Source: Mycobacterium kubicae (GTDB lineage Bacteria > Actinomycetota > Actinomycetes > Mycobacteriales > Mycobacteriaceae). From it: 64,000 nucleotides of DNA. Made by a program: the position numbers and the translations under genes. The notes beneath the pieces are model-generated. The model had not been told where the DNA came from. It did not search any database and saw only the letters and a list, made by a program, of their open reading frames with translations. Below, one piece after another: positions 11,162 to 20,195 of this stretch. The stretch lies in contig NZ_CP065047.1 in assembly GCF_015689175.1 (NCBI RefSeq), positions 2,480,001 to 2,544,000 of the forward strand, read 5' to 3'. The number at the start of each line of letters is the position of its first letter. Within the stretch, counting starts at the first letter, position 1.

Positions 11162-12040
11162 TTACCCGGTCGGGCCGACGGGCGCGGGCAACAACGGTGC
11201 CTGCTGAGCGGGCACCACTGGTCCCTGTTGCCCAGGCGGCTGGATCAGCGGCATCTGCTGCAGCGGCGCCTGCTGCAGAGGCGCCGCGGGCTGCGCGGGC
11301 TGCAGCGGTGCCTGCGGGGCGGCGGCCTGCAACGGGGCCTGCTGCATCGGAGCTTGCTGACCCGGGACCTGCTGCAGCGGGGCTTGCTGCAGCGGCGCTT
11401 GCTGGCCGGGCGCCTGGGGCAGTGGCGCCTGCTGTGCGGGCGCCTGCTGCGCGGGCGCCTGCTGCGCGGGAGCCTGCTGCGCGGGCGCCTGCTGTGCGGG
11501 TGCCTGGGGTGCCGGTGCCTGCTGGTTGGTGGCGCCGAGGATGCGGACCAGGTACGGCGCCATGTTGCTGGAGCGGACCGGCGAAACCTGCACGACGTCA
11601 CCGACCTCGAGCATCTGACCGTTGCCCAGGTACATCGCGACGCTTTGGGTGCCTTCGGGGCCGTAGAAGATCAGGTCGCCCTTGCGGGCTTGCTGCGGCA
11701 GCACCTTCTGGCCGACCCGGTACATCTGACCGGAGGATCGCGGCAACTTCAGGCCGGCACCGGCGTAGGCGTACTGCATCAGGCCGGAGGCGTCGAATCC
11801 GACGGTGTTGATACCGGTCCCGGTGCCTCGGCTGGGACCGTTGACACCGCCGCCGGCCCAAGAGAACGGCACGCCGCGCTGCGACAGGCCGCGGGCGATC
11901 ACCGCATCGGTGACCTGCTGGTAATCCATCGGCCGGGTAGCCGGATCGGCGGCGGCCACACCGGGGACGATCACCATAGGAGCCGCGATCGGGGCGGCCA
12001 GCATGGCCAGGCCGATCGCGAAGGACGAGATCCGTTTCAT
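11162..12040 (-). CDS. ripD: NlpC/P60-fold peptidoglycan-binding protein RipD, catalytically degenerate
   Basis: A 292-residue exported protein: signal peptide (residues 1-31, ending 'GVAAADP'), an NlpC/P60 domain (about 38-165) and a Gln/Ala/Pro-rich tail. The catalytic cysteine position reads 'GFDASGL' (Ala84) instead of D-C-S-G, and the usual catalytic His is Ser133 ('TQSVAMYLGNG'). This matches RipD of M. tuberculosis, which is known to bind peptidoglycan without hydrolysing it. The tail, from about residue 173 to the end, is built of QAPAQ, QAPLQ and related pentads and is likely to extend through or bind the wall. A GGAGG RBS precedes the ATG at 12040. Confidence 0.93.
   Translation of the reverse strand: MKRISSFAIGLAMLAAPIAAPMVIVPGVAAADPATRPMDYQQVTDAVIARGLSQRGVPFSWAGGGVNGPSRGTGTGINTVGFDASGLMQYAYAGAGLKLPRSSGQMYRVGQKVLPQQARKGDLIFYGPEGTQSVAMYLGNGQMLEVGDVVQVSPVRSSNMAPYLVRILGATNQQAPAPQAPAQQAPAQQAPAQQAPAQQAPAQQAPLPQAPGQQAPLQQAPLQQVPGQQAPMQQAPLQAAAPQAPLQPAQPAAPLQQAPLQQMPLIQPPGQQGPVVPAQQAPLLPAPVGPTG
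11424..11498. repeat. 15-bp tandem repeat inside ripD (5 copies)
   Basis: Five adjacent 15-bp units (read on + as variants of GGCGCCTGCTGCGCG at 11424, 11439, 11454, 11469 and 11484) encode the pentapeptide repeat QAPAQ of the RipD tail. Further degenerate units lie on both sides within about 11190-11530. The in-frame 15-bp unit makes copy-number change by slippage possible without a frameshift. Confidence 0.85.
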
Positions 12041-12394
12041 GGGGTTCCAACCTCCTGGGCCCTGGGACCCTTAGTGCCGTCGCGCGGTGACTGCGCGCGT
12101 TGGCCGCCACGTCGGGGCTAACGCCGCTGCATGACATTGGGGCATGTGAAGCAGTCGGGTAGCCCGCGCTATTTCACACCAGTCACTACAGACACTCTGA
12201 CAACACAAAAGAGCGATAGCCAGCGATGCAAACATTTTTTGTCGGAACGTGATCGGACGGTGACTGCGGCGTCGACTGTGCGTCGACTGTGCGTCTGCGG
12301 TGGGGCTACTCGGCGTGTCGACGACGTGGCAGCACACTCAACGCCATCACCGCACGCTCGGTCTAGAGCGTGCAATGCCCGCGCGTGCCGTTGC
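12041..12394. other. Intergenic region between ripD and the upstream membrane-protein gene
   Basis: No convincing coding region is seen in these 354 bases. It holds the ripD RBS next to 12041, a stretch of lower GC around 12165-12240 suitable for a promoter on the minus strand, and an 11-bp tandem duplication GTCGACTGTGC (12271-12281 and 12282-12292). No riboswitch of the ydaO type could be recognised. The ORFs crossing it have no family resemblance. Confidence 0.5.
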
Positions 12395-12838
12395 TCAGTG
12401 CCAGTAACGCTCGCTGAAGCCGGTCAACGCGTAACCGAGCACTGAGGCCAGAGTCAGGACGCCGATGGCGATGATGGGCCAGAAGGACATGTACCAGCCC
12501 TTCAACATCGAGACGAACGGTCCGAGCACCGCGGCGGCGACCGCGGCGCCGATGCCGCCCCACATCACCGGAAAGATGTAGTAGTTAACGCCGTAGGGCA
12601 CCGGCGGGCAGTCTTCGTTCAGGCACACGCGGTCGGTGAAGGCGAACAACTGCTCCGTCCAGCCGGTGCTGGTGACCAGGTAAAGAAGCACACCCAACAG
12701 CGCGAGGGTGCAGAACACGTCCCACGGGGCGATCCGCAGCTTGAGGACCTTCGGTGGCAGGTCGACCGGGCCTTCGTCCACCGGATAGTCGGCGGTAGGG
12801 CCGGGGTGGGCGTTGTCGGGCTGGTTCGGCGAAGCCAT
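12395..12838 (-). CDS. Small polytopic membrane protein (Rv1567c-like position)
   Basis: A 147-residue protein with an acidic proline-rich N-terminus and three predicted membrane helices ('[20 protein letters not shown]', '[20 protein letters not shown]', '[20 protein letters not shown]'). The loop between the first two carries a Cys pair in '[14 protein letters not shown]', which could form a disulfide outside the membrane. Function is unknown. Start 12838 (MASPNQP) has a GGGAAG about 10 bases upstream; ATG 12847 is an alternative. It is divergent from bioA and in the place of Rv1567c, but the family has no assigned role. Confidence 0.75.
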   Translation of the reverse strand: MASPNQPDNAHPGPTADYPVDEGPVDLPPKVLKLRIAPWDVFCTLALLGVLLYLVTSTGWTEQLFAFTDRVCLNEDCPPVPYGVNYYIFPVMWGGIGAAVAAAVLGPFVSMLKGWYMSFWPIIAIGVLTLASVLGYALTGFSERYWH

Positions 12839-12907
12839 GCCATGCATGCTTCCCGATGGGCGGGGTTTGTGCGACTTTCCAGCGACAGGGCCGTCGTGCG
12901 GCTGCAT

Positions 12908-12913
12908 TAGTCT
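12908..12913 (+). promoter_or_regulatory. -10 element for leaderless bioA
   Basis: TAGTCT fits the mycobacterial -10 pattern TANNNT and ends 8 bases before the bioA ATG. This places the transcript start at or within two bases of the start codon and explains the lack of a Shine-Dalgarno sequence. Confidence 0.5.
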
Positions 12914-12921
12914 CGATCTCC

Positions 12922-14226
12922 ATGGCTGCGGCGAGTCCGGGGTTGACCCCCGAGCAGATCAGCGCGATCGACGCCGCCCATCTGTGGCACCCGTACAGCA
13001 CGATCGGTGCCGAGGCGGTGCGGCCCGTGGTCGCGGTCGCCGCCCGCGGGGCTTGGCTGACGCTGATCCGCGACGGCCGGCCGGTTCAAGCGCTCGACGC
13101 GATGAGTTCCTGGTGGACCGCCATACATGGTCACGGACACCCCGACCTGGACGCGGCGCTGGCGGCGCAACTGAGCGCGATGAACCACGTCATGTTCGGC
13201 GGTCTGACCCACGAGCCGGCGGCCCGGCTGGCCAAGCTGCTGGTGGACATCACCCCGGCGGGTCTGGACACCGTCTTTTTCAGCGACTCCGGCTCGGTGT
13301 CGGTCGAGGTCGCGGTGAAGATGGCACTGCAGTACTGGCGCAGCCGCCAGCTGCCCGCCAAGCGGCGGCTCATGACCTGGCGCGGCGGGTATCACGGCGA
13401 CACCTTCACGCCGATGAGCATCTGTGACCCTGGGGGCGGGATGCACTCCCTGTGGACCGACGTGCTGTCGCCTCAGGTGTTCGCCCCGCATGTGCCGCGC
13501 GACTACGACCCCGACTACACCGCGGCGTTCGAGCAGCAACTGGCGCGGCACGCCGATGAACTCGCGGCGGTGGTCGTCGAGCCCGTCGTCCAAGGCGCCG
13601 GGGGCATGCGCTTCCACGACCCGCGCTATCTGCTGGACCTGCGCGACATCTGCCGACGTCACCAGGTGCTGCTGATCTTCGACGAGATCGCCACCGGCTT
13701 CGGGCGCACCGGTGAGTTGTTCGCCGCCGACCACGCCGGCGTCAGCCCGGACATCATGTGCGTCGGCAAAGCCCTTACCGGGGGCTACCTCAGCCTGGCG
13801 GCCACCCTGTGCAGCACCGAGATCGCGCACACCATCAGCACGGGTGAGGCAGGCGCCCTGATGCACGGCCCGACATTCATGGCCAACCCGCTGGCGTGCG
13901 CGGTCTCGGTGGCCAGCACCGAGTTGCTGCTCAGCCAGGACTGGCAAGCCCGTGTTGCAGAGATATCGGCGGGACTGGCAGCCGGTCTCGAGCCTGCCCG
14001 CGCGCTGCCGACGGTGACCGACGTGCGGGTGTGCGGAGCGATCGGTGTCATCGAATGCGACCGCCCGGTGGACCTGGCGATCGCCACCCCCGCCGCGCTG
14101 GACCGCGGCGTATGGCTGCGCCCCTTCCGGAACTTGATCTACGCGATGCCGCCCTACATCTGCCCACCCGAGCAAATCGCCCAGATCACCTCGGCGATGG
14201 TCGAGGTGGCGCGACTCGTAGGCTGA
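12922..14226 (+). CDS. bioA: Adenosylmethionine-8-amino-7-oxononanoate aminotransferase
   Basis: A 434-residue class III PLP aminotransferase (DAPA synthase) that converts KAPA to 7,8-diaminopelargonate with SAM as amino donor. Features: '[13 protein letters not shown]' near the N-terminus, '[21 protein letters not shown]', '[17 protein letters not shown]', '[15 protein letters not shown]' and the PLP lysine in '[11 protein letters not shown]' at about residue 283. The ATG at 12922 follows a -10-like TAGTCT by 8 bases and fits the family N-terminus; upstream extension has no support. First gene of bioA-bioF-bioD, separated from bioF by 6 bp. Confidence 0.97.
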   Translation: MAAASPGLTPEQISAIDAAHLWHPYSTIGAEAVRPVVAVAARGAWLTLIRDGRPVQALDAMSSWWTAIHGHGHPDLDAALAAQLSAMNHVMFGGLTHEPAARLAKLLVDITPAGLDTVFFSDSGSVSVEVAVKMALQYWRSRQLPAKRRLMTWRGGYHGDTFTPMSICDPGGGMHSLWTDVLSPQVFAPHVPRDYDPDYTAAFEQQLARHADELAAVVVEPVVQGAGGMRFHDPRYLLDLRDICRRHQVLLIFDEIATGFGRTGELFAADHAGVSPDIMCVGKALTGGYLSLAATLCSTEIAHTISTGEAGALMHGPTFMANPLACAVSVASTELLLSQDWQARVAEISAGLAAGLEPARALPTVTDVRVCGAIGVIECDRPVDLAIATPAALDRGVWLRPFRNLIYAMPPYICPPEQIAQITSAMVEVARLVG

Positions 14227-14232
14227 ACCCCG

Positions 14233-15381
14233 ATGAAGGCAGAGATCGAGACGTCACCGCTGGCCTGGCTGGAGACGGTCGAGCGGCAGCGCCGCAACGC
14301 CGGACTGCGCCGCTCGCTGCGGCCGCGTCCCGCCGTGGCGACCGAGCTGGATCTGGCGTCCAACGACTATCTCGGCTTGTCCCAGCATCCCGACGTCATC
14401 GACGGCGGGGTACAGGCGTTGCGGGTTTGGGGTGCGGGTTCCACCGGGTCACGCCTGGTCACCGGCAACACCGAACTGCACCAGGAGTTCGAGTCAGAGC
14501 TGGCCGACTTCGTCGGCGCATCCTCGGCGCTGCTGTTCTCCTCCGGCTACACGGCGAATCTGGGTGCGGTGGTGAGTCTGTCCGGACCCGGTTCCTTATT
14601 GGTGTCCGACGCCTACTCGCATGCTTCGCTGGTCGATGCCTGCCGGCTCTCACGGGCCCGGGTGGTGGTGACGCCGAGCCGCGACGTCGACGCGGTAGCG
14701 GCGGCACTGGCAAGTAGGGACGAGGAACGTGCCGTCGTGGTCACCGACTCGGTGTTCAGCGCTGACGGTGCGCTGGCTCCGCTGCGGGACCTGTACGCGG
14801 TGTGCCGCCGCCATGGCGCCCTGCTCATCGTCGACGAAGCCCACGGCCTCGGCGTGCGCGGCGGTGGCCGCGGTCTGTTGTACGAGGTGGGTCTGGCGGG
14901 AGCGCCGGATGTGGTGATGACGACGACGCTGTCCAAGGCGCTGGGCAGCCAGGGCGGTGTGGTGCTCGGGCCCGCCGCGGTACGGGCTCACCTGATCGAC
15001 GCCGCGCGTCCGTTCATCTTCGACACCGGCCTGGCGCCCGCGGCGGTGGGCGCTGCGCTTGCCGCGTTGCGGGTCTTGCAGGCCGAACCGTGGCGACCGG
15101 ATGCGGTGCTGCGCTTCGCCGCTGAGCTGGCTCGGGCGTGTGATGTACCCGAGGTGCCGACGTCGGCGGTGGTGTCGGTGATCCTGGGCGATCCGGAGGT
15201 GGCGCTCTCCGCGGCGACGGCCTGCCTCGATGCCGGGGTCAAGGTGGGCTGCTTCCGGCCTCCGACCGTGCCGGCCGGGACATCCCGGCTGCGGCTGACC
15301 GCGCGGGCATCGCTGAGCCCCGACGATGTCGAGTTGGCCCGCCGGGTGCTCACCGACGTGCTGTCTGTGACGCGCCGTTGA
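14233..15381 (+). CDS. bioF: 8-amino-7-oxononanoate synthase
   Basis: A 382-residue alpha-oxoamine synthase that condenses a pimeloyl thioester with alanine. Motifs: '[18 protein letters not shown]', '[21 protein letters not shown]', '[15 protein letters not shown]', '[19 protein letters not shown]' and the PLP lysine in '[17 protein letters not shown]' at about residue 235. Standard length. It begins 6 bp after bioA and its stop overlaps the TTG start of bioD by 4 bases, so the three are coupled in one operon. Confidence 0.97.
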   Translation: MKAEIETSPLAWLETVERQRRNAGLRRSLRPRPAVATELDLASNDYLGLSQHPDVIDGGVQALRVWGAGSTGSRLVTGNTELHQEFESELADFVGASSALLFSSGYTANLGAVVSLSGPGSLLVSDAYSHASLVDACRLSRARVVVTPSRDVDAVAAALASRDEERAVVVTDSVFSADGALAPLRDLYAVCRRHGALLIVDEAHGLGVRGGGRGLLYEVGLAGAPDVVMTTTLSKALGSQGGVVLGPAAVRAHLIDAARPFIFDTGLAPAAVGAALAALRVLQAEPWRPDAVLRFAAELARACDVPEVPTSAVVSVILGDPEVALSAATACLDAGVKVGCFRPPTVPAGTSRLRLTARASLSPDDVELARRVLTDVLSVTRR

Positions 15382-16052
15382 CGGTTCTGGTCGTGACCGG
15401 GACCGGTACGGGGGTCGGCAAGACCATCGCTACGGCGTCACTGGCGGCTCATGCCCAGCAGGCCGGTATCGACGTCGCGGTGTGCAAACCGGCGCAGACC
15501 GGCACCCAAGACGGCGATGACGACCTTGCCGAGGTGGGCCGGCTCTCCGGGGTCACTGAGCTGGCCGGGCTGGCGCGCTTTCCGTTGCCGATGGCGCCCG
15601 CCGCGGCGGCCGAACAGGCGGGAATGTCGTTGCCCACCCGCGACCAGCTAGTGCAACTGATCACTGACCTGGACCGCCCCGGCCGGTTGACGCTGGTCGA
15701 AGGCGCCGGTGGGCTGCTGGTGGAACTGGCCGAGGAGGGGGCCACACTCCGCGACATCGCCGTCGAACTGGGCGCGGCGGCGCTGGTCGTCGTGGGCGCG
15801 GGACTGGGGACCCTCAACCACACCGCACTGACGCTGGAATCCCTTGCCGCACGCGGGGTTTCGTGCGCTGGATTGGTGATCGGCAGCTGGCCGCGCCAGC
15901 CCGGGCTGGTCGAAGAGTCCAACCGCTCGGCCCTGAGCAGGCTGGCTCCGGTGCGGGCGACACTGCCGGCCGGGGCCGCCACGATGACCGACTTCGCCGC
16001 TATGAGCGCGGCAGCGTTCGACACCGACTGGGTCCGGACGCTGGTGCGCTGA
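15378..16052 (+). CDS. bioD: Dethiobiotin synthetase
   Basis: A 224-residue P-loop enzyme forming dethiobiotin from 7,8-diaminopelargonate, CO2 and ATP. The Walker-type loop '[19 protein letters not shown]' is at residues 4-22, followed by '[19 protein letters not shown]' and '[21 protein letters not shown]'. The start is a TTG whose last two bases overlap the bioF stop in a TTGA arrangement; this is needed because [16 protein letters not shown] must begin there for the P-loop to be complete. Its stop overlaps the next gene by one base. Confidence 0.95.
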   Translation: MTVLVVTGTGTGVGKTIATASLAAHAQQAGIDVAVCKPAQTGTQDGDDDLAEVGRLSGVTELAGLARFPLPMAPAAAAEQAGMSLPTRDQLVQLITDLDRPGRLTLVEGAGGLLVELAEEGATLRDIAVELGAAALVVVGAGLGTLNHTALTLESLAARGVSCAGLVIGSWPRQPGLVEESNRSALSRLAPVRATLPAGAATMTDFAAMSAAAFDTDWVRTLVR

Positions 16053-16561
16053 TGGTGCACTCGATCGAGCTGCTCTTCGACCCGGCAACCGAATCCGCGC
16101 TTCGGCAGTTGTGGGACGAGTTGGGCGCCGCCGACATCCCCAGCCGGATACCGCCGGGTCGTCCCCACGTGACGGTGGCCGTCGCCCAACGCATCAACGC
16201 GGACGTCGACGAACTGCTGCGCGCGGTGGCCCACACGTTGCCGTTGCGCTGCATGATCGGCGCGCCGGTGCTGTTCGGCAGGGCCAACGTGGTGTTCACC
16301 CGGCTGATCGTGCCGTCGCGGGAGCTACTGGACCTGCACGCTGAGGTGCATCGATTATGCGGTCCGCATCTCGTGCCCGAACCGATGGCCAACAGCCTGC
16401 CAGGACAGTGGACCGCTCACGTCACCCTGGCCCGCAGGGTGGACGCCGCTTATCTGGGACAAGCGGTGACCGTTGCGGGGAAGCCGGCACAGCTTGACGG
16501 CCACTTCGCCGGTCTGCGGCGTTGGGACGGCGACAAGCGCGCCGAGTACCACATCAGCTGA
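16052..16561 (+). CDS. 2H phosphoesterase / 2'-5' RNA ligase-like protein
   Basis: A 169-residue protein with the two H-x-T/S motifs of the 2H phosphoesterase superfamily: 'PHVTVAVAQR' (about residue 29) and 'AHVTLARRVD' (about residue 125). Members hydrolyse or form 2',5'- or cyclic phosphodiester bonds in small RNA or nucleotide substrates; the substrate here is unknown. It sits in the position of Rv1571 and its ATG overlaps the bioD stop (TGATG), so it is co-transcribed with the biotin genes. It converges on the membrane cluster to its right with a 6-bp gap. Confidence 0.85.
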   Translation: MVHSIELLFDPATESALRQLWDELGAADIPSRIPPGRPHVTVAVAQRINADVDELLRAVAHTLPLRCMIGAPVLFGRANVVFTRLIVPSRELLDLHAEVHRLCGPHLVPEPMANSLPGQWTAHVTLARRVDAAYLGQAVTVAGKPAQLDGHFAGLRRWDGDKRAEYHIS

Positions 16562-16567
16562 AGCGGG

Positions 16568-17932
16568 CTAACCTCCGAACAGCAGATACAAGCCCATGAA
16601 CGTGTAGCCGACCATCACCAGCATCATGGTGAGCTGGCCGGTGAGCTGGTGTGCCGCCGGCAGCAACCGCAGCGCCTTGTCGTGCGCCGCGATGACCGCC
16701 ACGATGTGCCCGGTGACCACGCAGGTGACCTTGATCGTCGACAGCACCGCGGGGTGCATCGACAACACATACGCCACGTGCGCGTGCGCCAGCCCGAACG
16801 GGTTCCACCCTCGACCGAACGGATCGGCCAGCGCGATGATCGCCTGCTGTCCGCGTTCCACCAGGTAGGTCAGGTAATGGGCGAAGATGTAGCCCACCAC
16901 GATCGGGATCAGCGAATGCGCCATCTGACCGGGCAGGGCGCGGCGCTGCTCGGCGTCGACTCCGCCGGTGGCCCGTGCGGCCAACGAAAAGGTCACGGCC
17001 ACAACGGAAATGAAGATGAGCAAGCCAACGGTCCGCAGCGCCGAGGAGGTCAGCGTCTCCGGAACGCCGTGTGCGGCGCGGGCCACACCGTCGGCGAAGT
17101 TGCGCCAGGCCGGTGCCGCCGAAAAGCTGTCGAACGCGGTAGACCCGAGCAGCACGGCCAGCATCATCACCACGCCGGGGCGTACCGGCAGCGACGGCAG
17201 GTGGTCGAACGGGTTGCCGACGACGATCTTGCCGGTGTCGGGATTCCGCCGGAACGGACAAAGCCGCGATACTGCCATGCTGTACGCGCCGAACGGGTCG
17301 GCGCGCGACAACCAGCGCGGACCACACAACCACGCCCCGCCCAACGTCACCACGGCATAGACCAGCAACCACGTCTTGACTGCAGGCAACGAGGCGGAAT
17401 CGGGACTGGCCAACTCCATCCAGACGAACGCGAACAGACCTACCGCGGCGGGCCGGTATCCCCAACGCTCGGGGTAAGCACGGCGTGGCCGGCTGATCCG
17501 ATCCGGCAAGCTGCGCAGCAGCAGGTAGAGCGTGCGGATCGGCGAGATGACGCGCCATATCGGCCCGAAGAGCAACGAGAGCGCGACCAACCCGACCCAG
17601 AGCAACACGTAAAACGCGCCCAACAGCCCGTTCGCTTGGGTCTGCGGACCGAACACCCCGGCTAGGACCACCCACACCGCAAACAGGAACGCCACGCCCG
17701 CCACCGCCCAGCGGGTGGCCCGGGCATCCACCACCCTGGTCACCGCGTCGGGCAAGGGGCGCCCCGGCTTGGCGGGATCAAATCGGGGCCGCTTCCACGC
17801 CAGGGCGACCAACGCGAAGGTGAACGTCAGCGCCCAGGCCGCCCCGATCAACGCGAACGTGTACGGCACCGGGAGATCGTTGGACCCGCCGAGCCCATGC
17901 GCCAGCACCGACGCGGAAGCACCGCCGGTCAC
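16568..17932 (-). CDS. Polytopic membrane protein of unknown function (cluster gene 4)
   Basis: A 454-residue protein with about ten hydrophobic segments, beginning 'MTGGASASVLAHGLGGSND'. GTG 17932 is chosen because it overlaps the stop of the upstream lipoprotein gene in a GTGA arrangement; the longer ORF would be a shadow of that gene. Histidines cluster near the C-terminus in 'GLAHAHVAYVLSMHPAVL' and 'VVTGHIVAVIAAHDKALRL', within or next to membrane helices, which suggests metal or heme contact but proves nothing. I do not recognise a characterised family. Last gene of a four-gene minus-strand set with a small membrane protein, a large membrane protein and a cupredoxin-like lipoprotein. 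Confidence 0.85.
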   Translation of the reverse strand: MTGGASASVLAHGLGGSNDLPVPYTFALIGAAWALTFTFALVALAWKRPRFDPAKPGRPLPDAVTRVVDARATRWAVAGVAFLFAVWVVLAGVFGPQTQANGLLGAFYVLLWVGLVALSLLFGPIWRVISPIRTLYLLLRSLPDRISRPRRAYPERWGYRPAAVGLFAFVWMELASPDSASLPAVKTWLLVYAVVTLGGAWLCGPRWLSRADPFGAYSMAVSRLCPFRRNPDTGKIVVGNPFDHLPSLPVRPGVVMMLAVLLGSTAFDSFSAAPAWRNFADGVARAAHGVPETLTSSALRTVGLLIFISVVAVTFSLAARATGGVDAEQRRALPGQMAHSLIPIVVGYIFAHYLTYLVERGQQAIIALADPFGRGWNPFGLAHAHVAYVLSMHPAVLSTIKVTCVVTGHIVAVIAAHDKALRLLPAAHQLTGQLTMMLVMVGYTFMGLYLLFGG

Positions 17933-18294
17933 GGCTGGACTTGAATGGTGGCGATCGTGCGCTTGAGGTGGTGCAGTTCCACGTCGACGTTGCCGGGGAC
18001 GTCGACGCTGAACTGGAATGTCTGGTTGGGTGCGGCGGCGATCTGGAATTTGTGGTCCGGCACCGAATGCACGTGCACCTCGTCGGCGACATCGCTGGTG
18101 ACATGCAGCGTGATCTGCTCTTTCACCTTGGCCTGCAGCGTGGCATTGGTCGGGTTGACCTGGCTGTTGGCGATGGTGACGTCGATCGTGAGGCCCTGGC
18201 TGGCGGGCTTGGTGGGTGAGTTGCCGCCGCAGGCGACAAGCGCACACATCAGCAAGCCCGCCCACGCCGCAACGAGGGTGCGTCCTACGGTCAT
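17929..18294 (-). CDS. Cupredoxin-like lipoprotein (cluster gene 3)
   Basis: A 121-residue exported protein. The signal ends in a lipobox 'ALVACGG' with Cys22 as the lipidation site, so it should be anchored outside the membrane. The rest reads as one cupredoxin-type beta domain: 'ITLHVTSDVADEVHVHSVPD', a strand 'NQTFQFSVDVPGNVDVELHH' and a terminal strand 'RTIATIQVQP'. Histidines are present at EVHVHS and ELHHL, but the Cys and Met ligands of blue-copper proteins are absent, so copper binding would be atypical. It is 4 bp from the gene before it and overlaps the one after by 4 bases. Confidence 0.85.
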   Translation of the reverse strand: MTVGRTLVAAWAGLLMCALVACGGNSPTKPASQGLTIDVTIANSQVNPTNATLQAKVKEQITLHVTSDVADEVHVHSVPDHKFQIAAAPNQTFQFSVDVPGNVDVELHHLKRTIATIQVQP

Positions 18295-18298
18295 CGAG

Positions 18299-20128
18299 TT
18301 ACGCCGCTTCCGGTAGCGGATGCTTCTGTTCGTCCACCTGCTTGGGCTTGGTCGTTTCGCCGTTGATCCGGCCAGCGCCCCAGGTGAGCCCCGCGATGAC
18401 CATCAGCGTGAAGATGGCCACCAGAATCGAGCCGACGGTGAACAGCCACTCCGGGGCACTCGGGTCGCGTTCGCGCTGCAGGATGGTGTTCTCCAGGACG
18501 AACGGCCGGGTCATCTCAGCCTGGGCCGGAACTTCGGCGGCCGGAATGGCCTCATCGGCCGGCTCATAGATGGGCACGGCGGTCATCGTGTAGCCGTCCT
18601 GTACCCGCAGCAGCGTCTTCCAGGAACCCCAGACGGGAATGGGTTCTGTGGTGCGGTAGTGCCCGGGGCCGACCTTCTGCAGCCGGTCGATGACCAGGCC
18701 GCGGTTGTTCTCCATCTTGCCCTGCCAGGACGTGATCGACACCCAGTCAGGCTGGTCCTTGATTAGATCAGGCGGGTTGATCTGGACGTCGGCGGACACC
18801 ATCCGCTTCCCGGGCTCGCTGGGCAGTTCCGTCAACTTGATGGTTGCGGTGTTCTTGCTCGGGATCACGATGTGCAGACCGTTCGCGATCGCGCCCCCGA
18901 TCACCACGACCGTCGCCGCGACAATCGAGATGCCGATCGCACGGCGCGGCAGGGGCTGGCCGGTGAGCACCATTCCGGTCAGCGCTCCGCACAGCCCCAT
19001 CAGCACTGCCACCGGCACTGCCATCGCCAGGCCCTCACCCCACATGCTGGTCGGCCAGGGGTAGTGGTAGACCGCCCCGATCCACAGCGATTCCAGCCAG
19101 AGGCCGATGGTCGCGACCAGCAGGCCCGTAACGGCGCCGTAGACCATCGGGCGTTTGAACAACGGAGTCAGCGCCAGTAGCTCGACGATCAGCGCGGGCC
19201 CGAGATACAGGGGGAACCAGTTGAGGGGCGCTCCCAGGACGGGCCCGACGGTGAACGCGACCGCACCGCGCAGGGCGATGGCGAACAGGGCCGCGATGAT
19301 CGCCGCGCCCTTGCCGAGCGTCATGCGAGCGACTACCAGTCCGAGCGACGCGACGCCGGCGATCATCATGGGGTGGAAGGCCAGGCGGAATTGCTGAACG
19401 CCGAAGTCGTATTCGATTTGGTAAACCGACAGGCCGATCAACAGCCCGCCGCAGGACAGGTAACGCAGGAACCGGACGAACGGCTTCTCCGGAGGAGCAT
19501 CCGGAAGCGCGCGCCCGCCTTCGTACTCCAGCATCAGCACCGAGAACAGCGACAGGCCCGCCCCGCCGATCATCATGAGGTGGGTGGGACCCCACAGGGT
19601 GACGTCCTGACCGAAGATGCGGTGCCAGATGTCGTCGAGCGGGAAGCCAAAAAGCGCGTATATACCGCACCCGGCCATCAGCACACCGCCGACGGGCGCA
19701 TGCCAATTGTCGGTGATCCGCACCGACGCGGGGCCGGGCTTGTCGAACGGCAGCACGATCGCGATCATGCCGCCCAGGAAGATCCCGAACAGGCCGATGA
19801 TGATGAAGTAATGCGCGGGGTTTGCCAGCGGGCCGGGATCACGGCCCTCTCCGATATGCCAGCTGACGTCCCAGATGAAGCCGAACAGCGCGCAGATGAT
19901 GGATGTGGTGTACACCAGCACCGGCAGCGCAACCCAGGACGGGCGCCTGAATTTGACGCCCAGCCAGTCAGCGAATCTCTCCAGCCACGTGATGCGACGA
20001 TTGCGGTGCGCCCAGCCAATGGCCAGCATGATCAGCGTGATGACCAGCGCAGCAACTGACAAACCGATGACCTGATTCAGCGCGGCCCCGCGGGCCGCCG
20101 GCGCCTCCGCAACCACTGCCAGTTCCAC
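18299..20128 (-). CDS. Large polytopic membrane protein with C-terminal extracytoplasmic beta domain (cluster gene 2)
   Basis: A 609-residue protein with about eleven membrane helices in residues 20-420, one exported stretch (about 425-560) and a final helix near 570. Membrane loops are rich in Trp/His pairs: 'FIWDVSWHIGEGRDP', 'NPAHYFIII', 'RITDNWHAPVGGV', 'LDDIWHRIFGQ' and 'LWGPTHLMMIGGAG'. The exported stretch, with 'QKVGPGHYRTTEPIPVWGSW', resembles FixH/YtkA-type beta domains linked to copper handling; this is a judgement by eye. GTG 20128 has a GGGAGG RBS 8 bases upstream. No characterised family is recognised. It lies between a 52-residue membrane protein and a cupredoxin-like lipoprotein, all on the minus strand. 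Confidence 0.87.
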   Translation of the reverse strand: MELAVVAEAPAARGAALNQVIGLSVAALVITLIMLAIGWAHRNRRITWLERFADWLGVKFRRPSWVALPVLVYTTSIICALFGFIWDVSWHIGEGRDPGPLANPAHYFIIIGLFGIFLGGMIAIVLPFDKPGPASVRITDNWHAPVGGVLMAGCGIYALFGFPLDDIWHRIFGQDVTLWGPTHLMMIGGAGLSLFSVLMLEYEGGRALPDAPPEKPFVRFLRYLSCGGLLIGLSVYQIEYDFGVQQFRLAFHPMMIAGVASLGLVVARMTLGKGAAIIAALFAIALRGAVAFTVGPVLGAPLNWFPLYLGPALIVELLALTPLFKRPMVYGAVTGLLVATIGLWLESLWIGAVYHYPWPTSMWGEGLAMAVPVAVLMGLCGALTGMVLTGQPLPRRAIGISIVAATVVVIGGAIANGLHIVIPSKNTATIKLTELPSEPGKRMVSADVQINPPDLIKDQPDWVSITSWQGKMENNRGLVIDRLQKVGPGHYRTTEPIPVWGSWKTLLRVQDGYTMTAVPIYEPADEAIPAAEVPAQAEMTRPFVLENTILQRERDPSAPEWLFTVGSILVAIFTLMVIAGLTWGAGRINGETTKPKQVDEQKHPLPEAA

Positions 20129-20195
20129 CGCAATCGCCTCCCATGTCTTGCCCGACTGACGTAGACGAACCTCGAATGCCCAATTGCAGCGCTGG

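Noticed and set aside
11190..11530. Regularly spaced short repeats that might be read as a CRISPR array
   Set aside because: They are in-frame 15-bp units coding for the QAPAQ tail of RipD, with no unique spacers of constant length.
12953..14175. A 422-codon minus-strand frame opposite bioA
   Set aside because: BioA motifs are complete on the plus strand; the antisense frame is His/Arg/Gln-rich with no domain.
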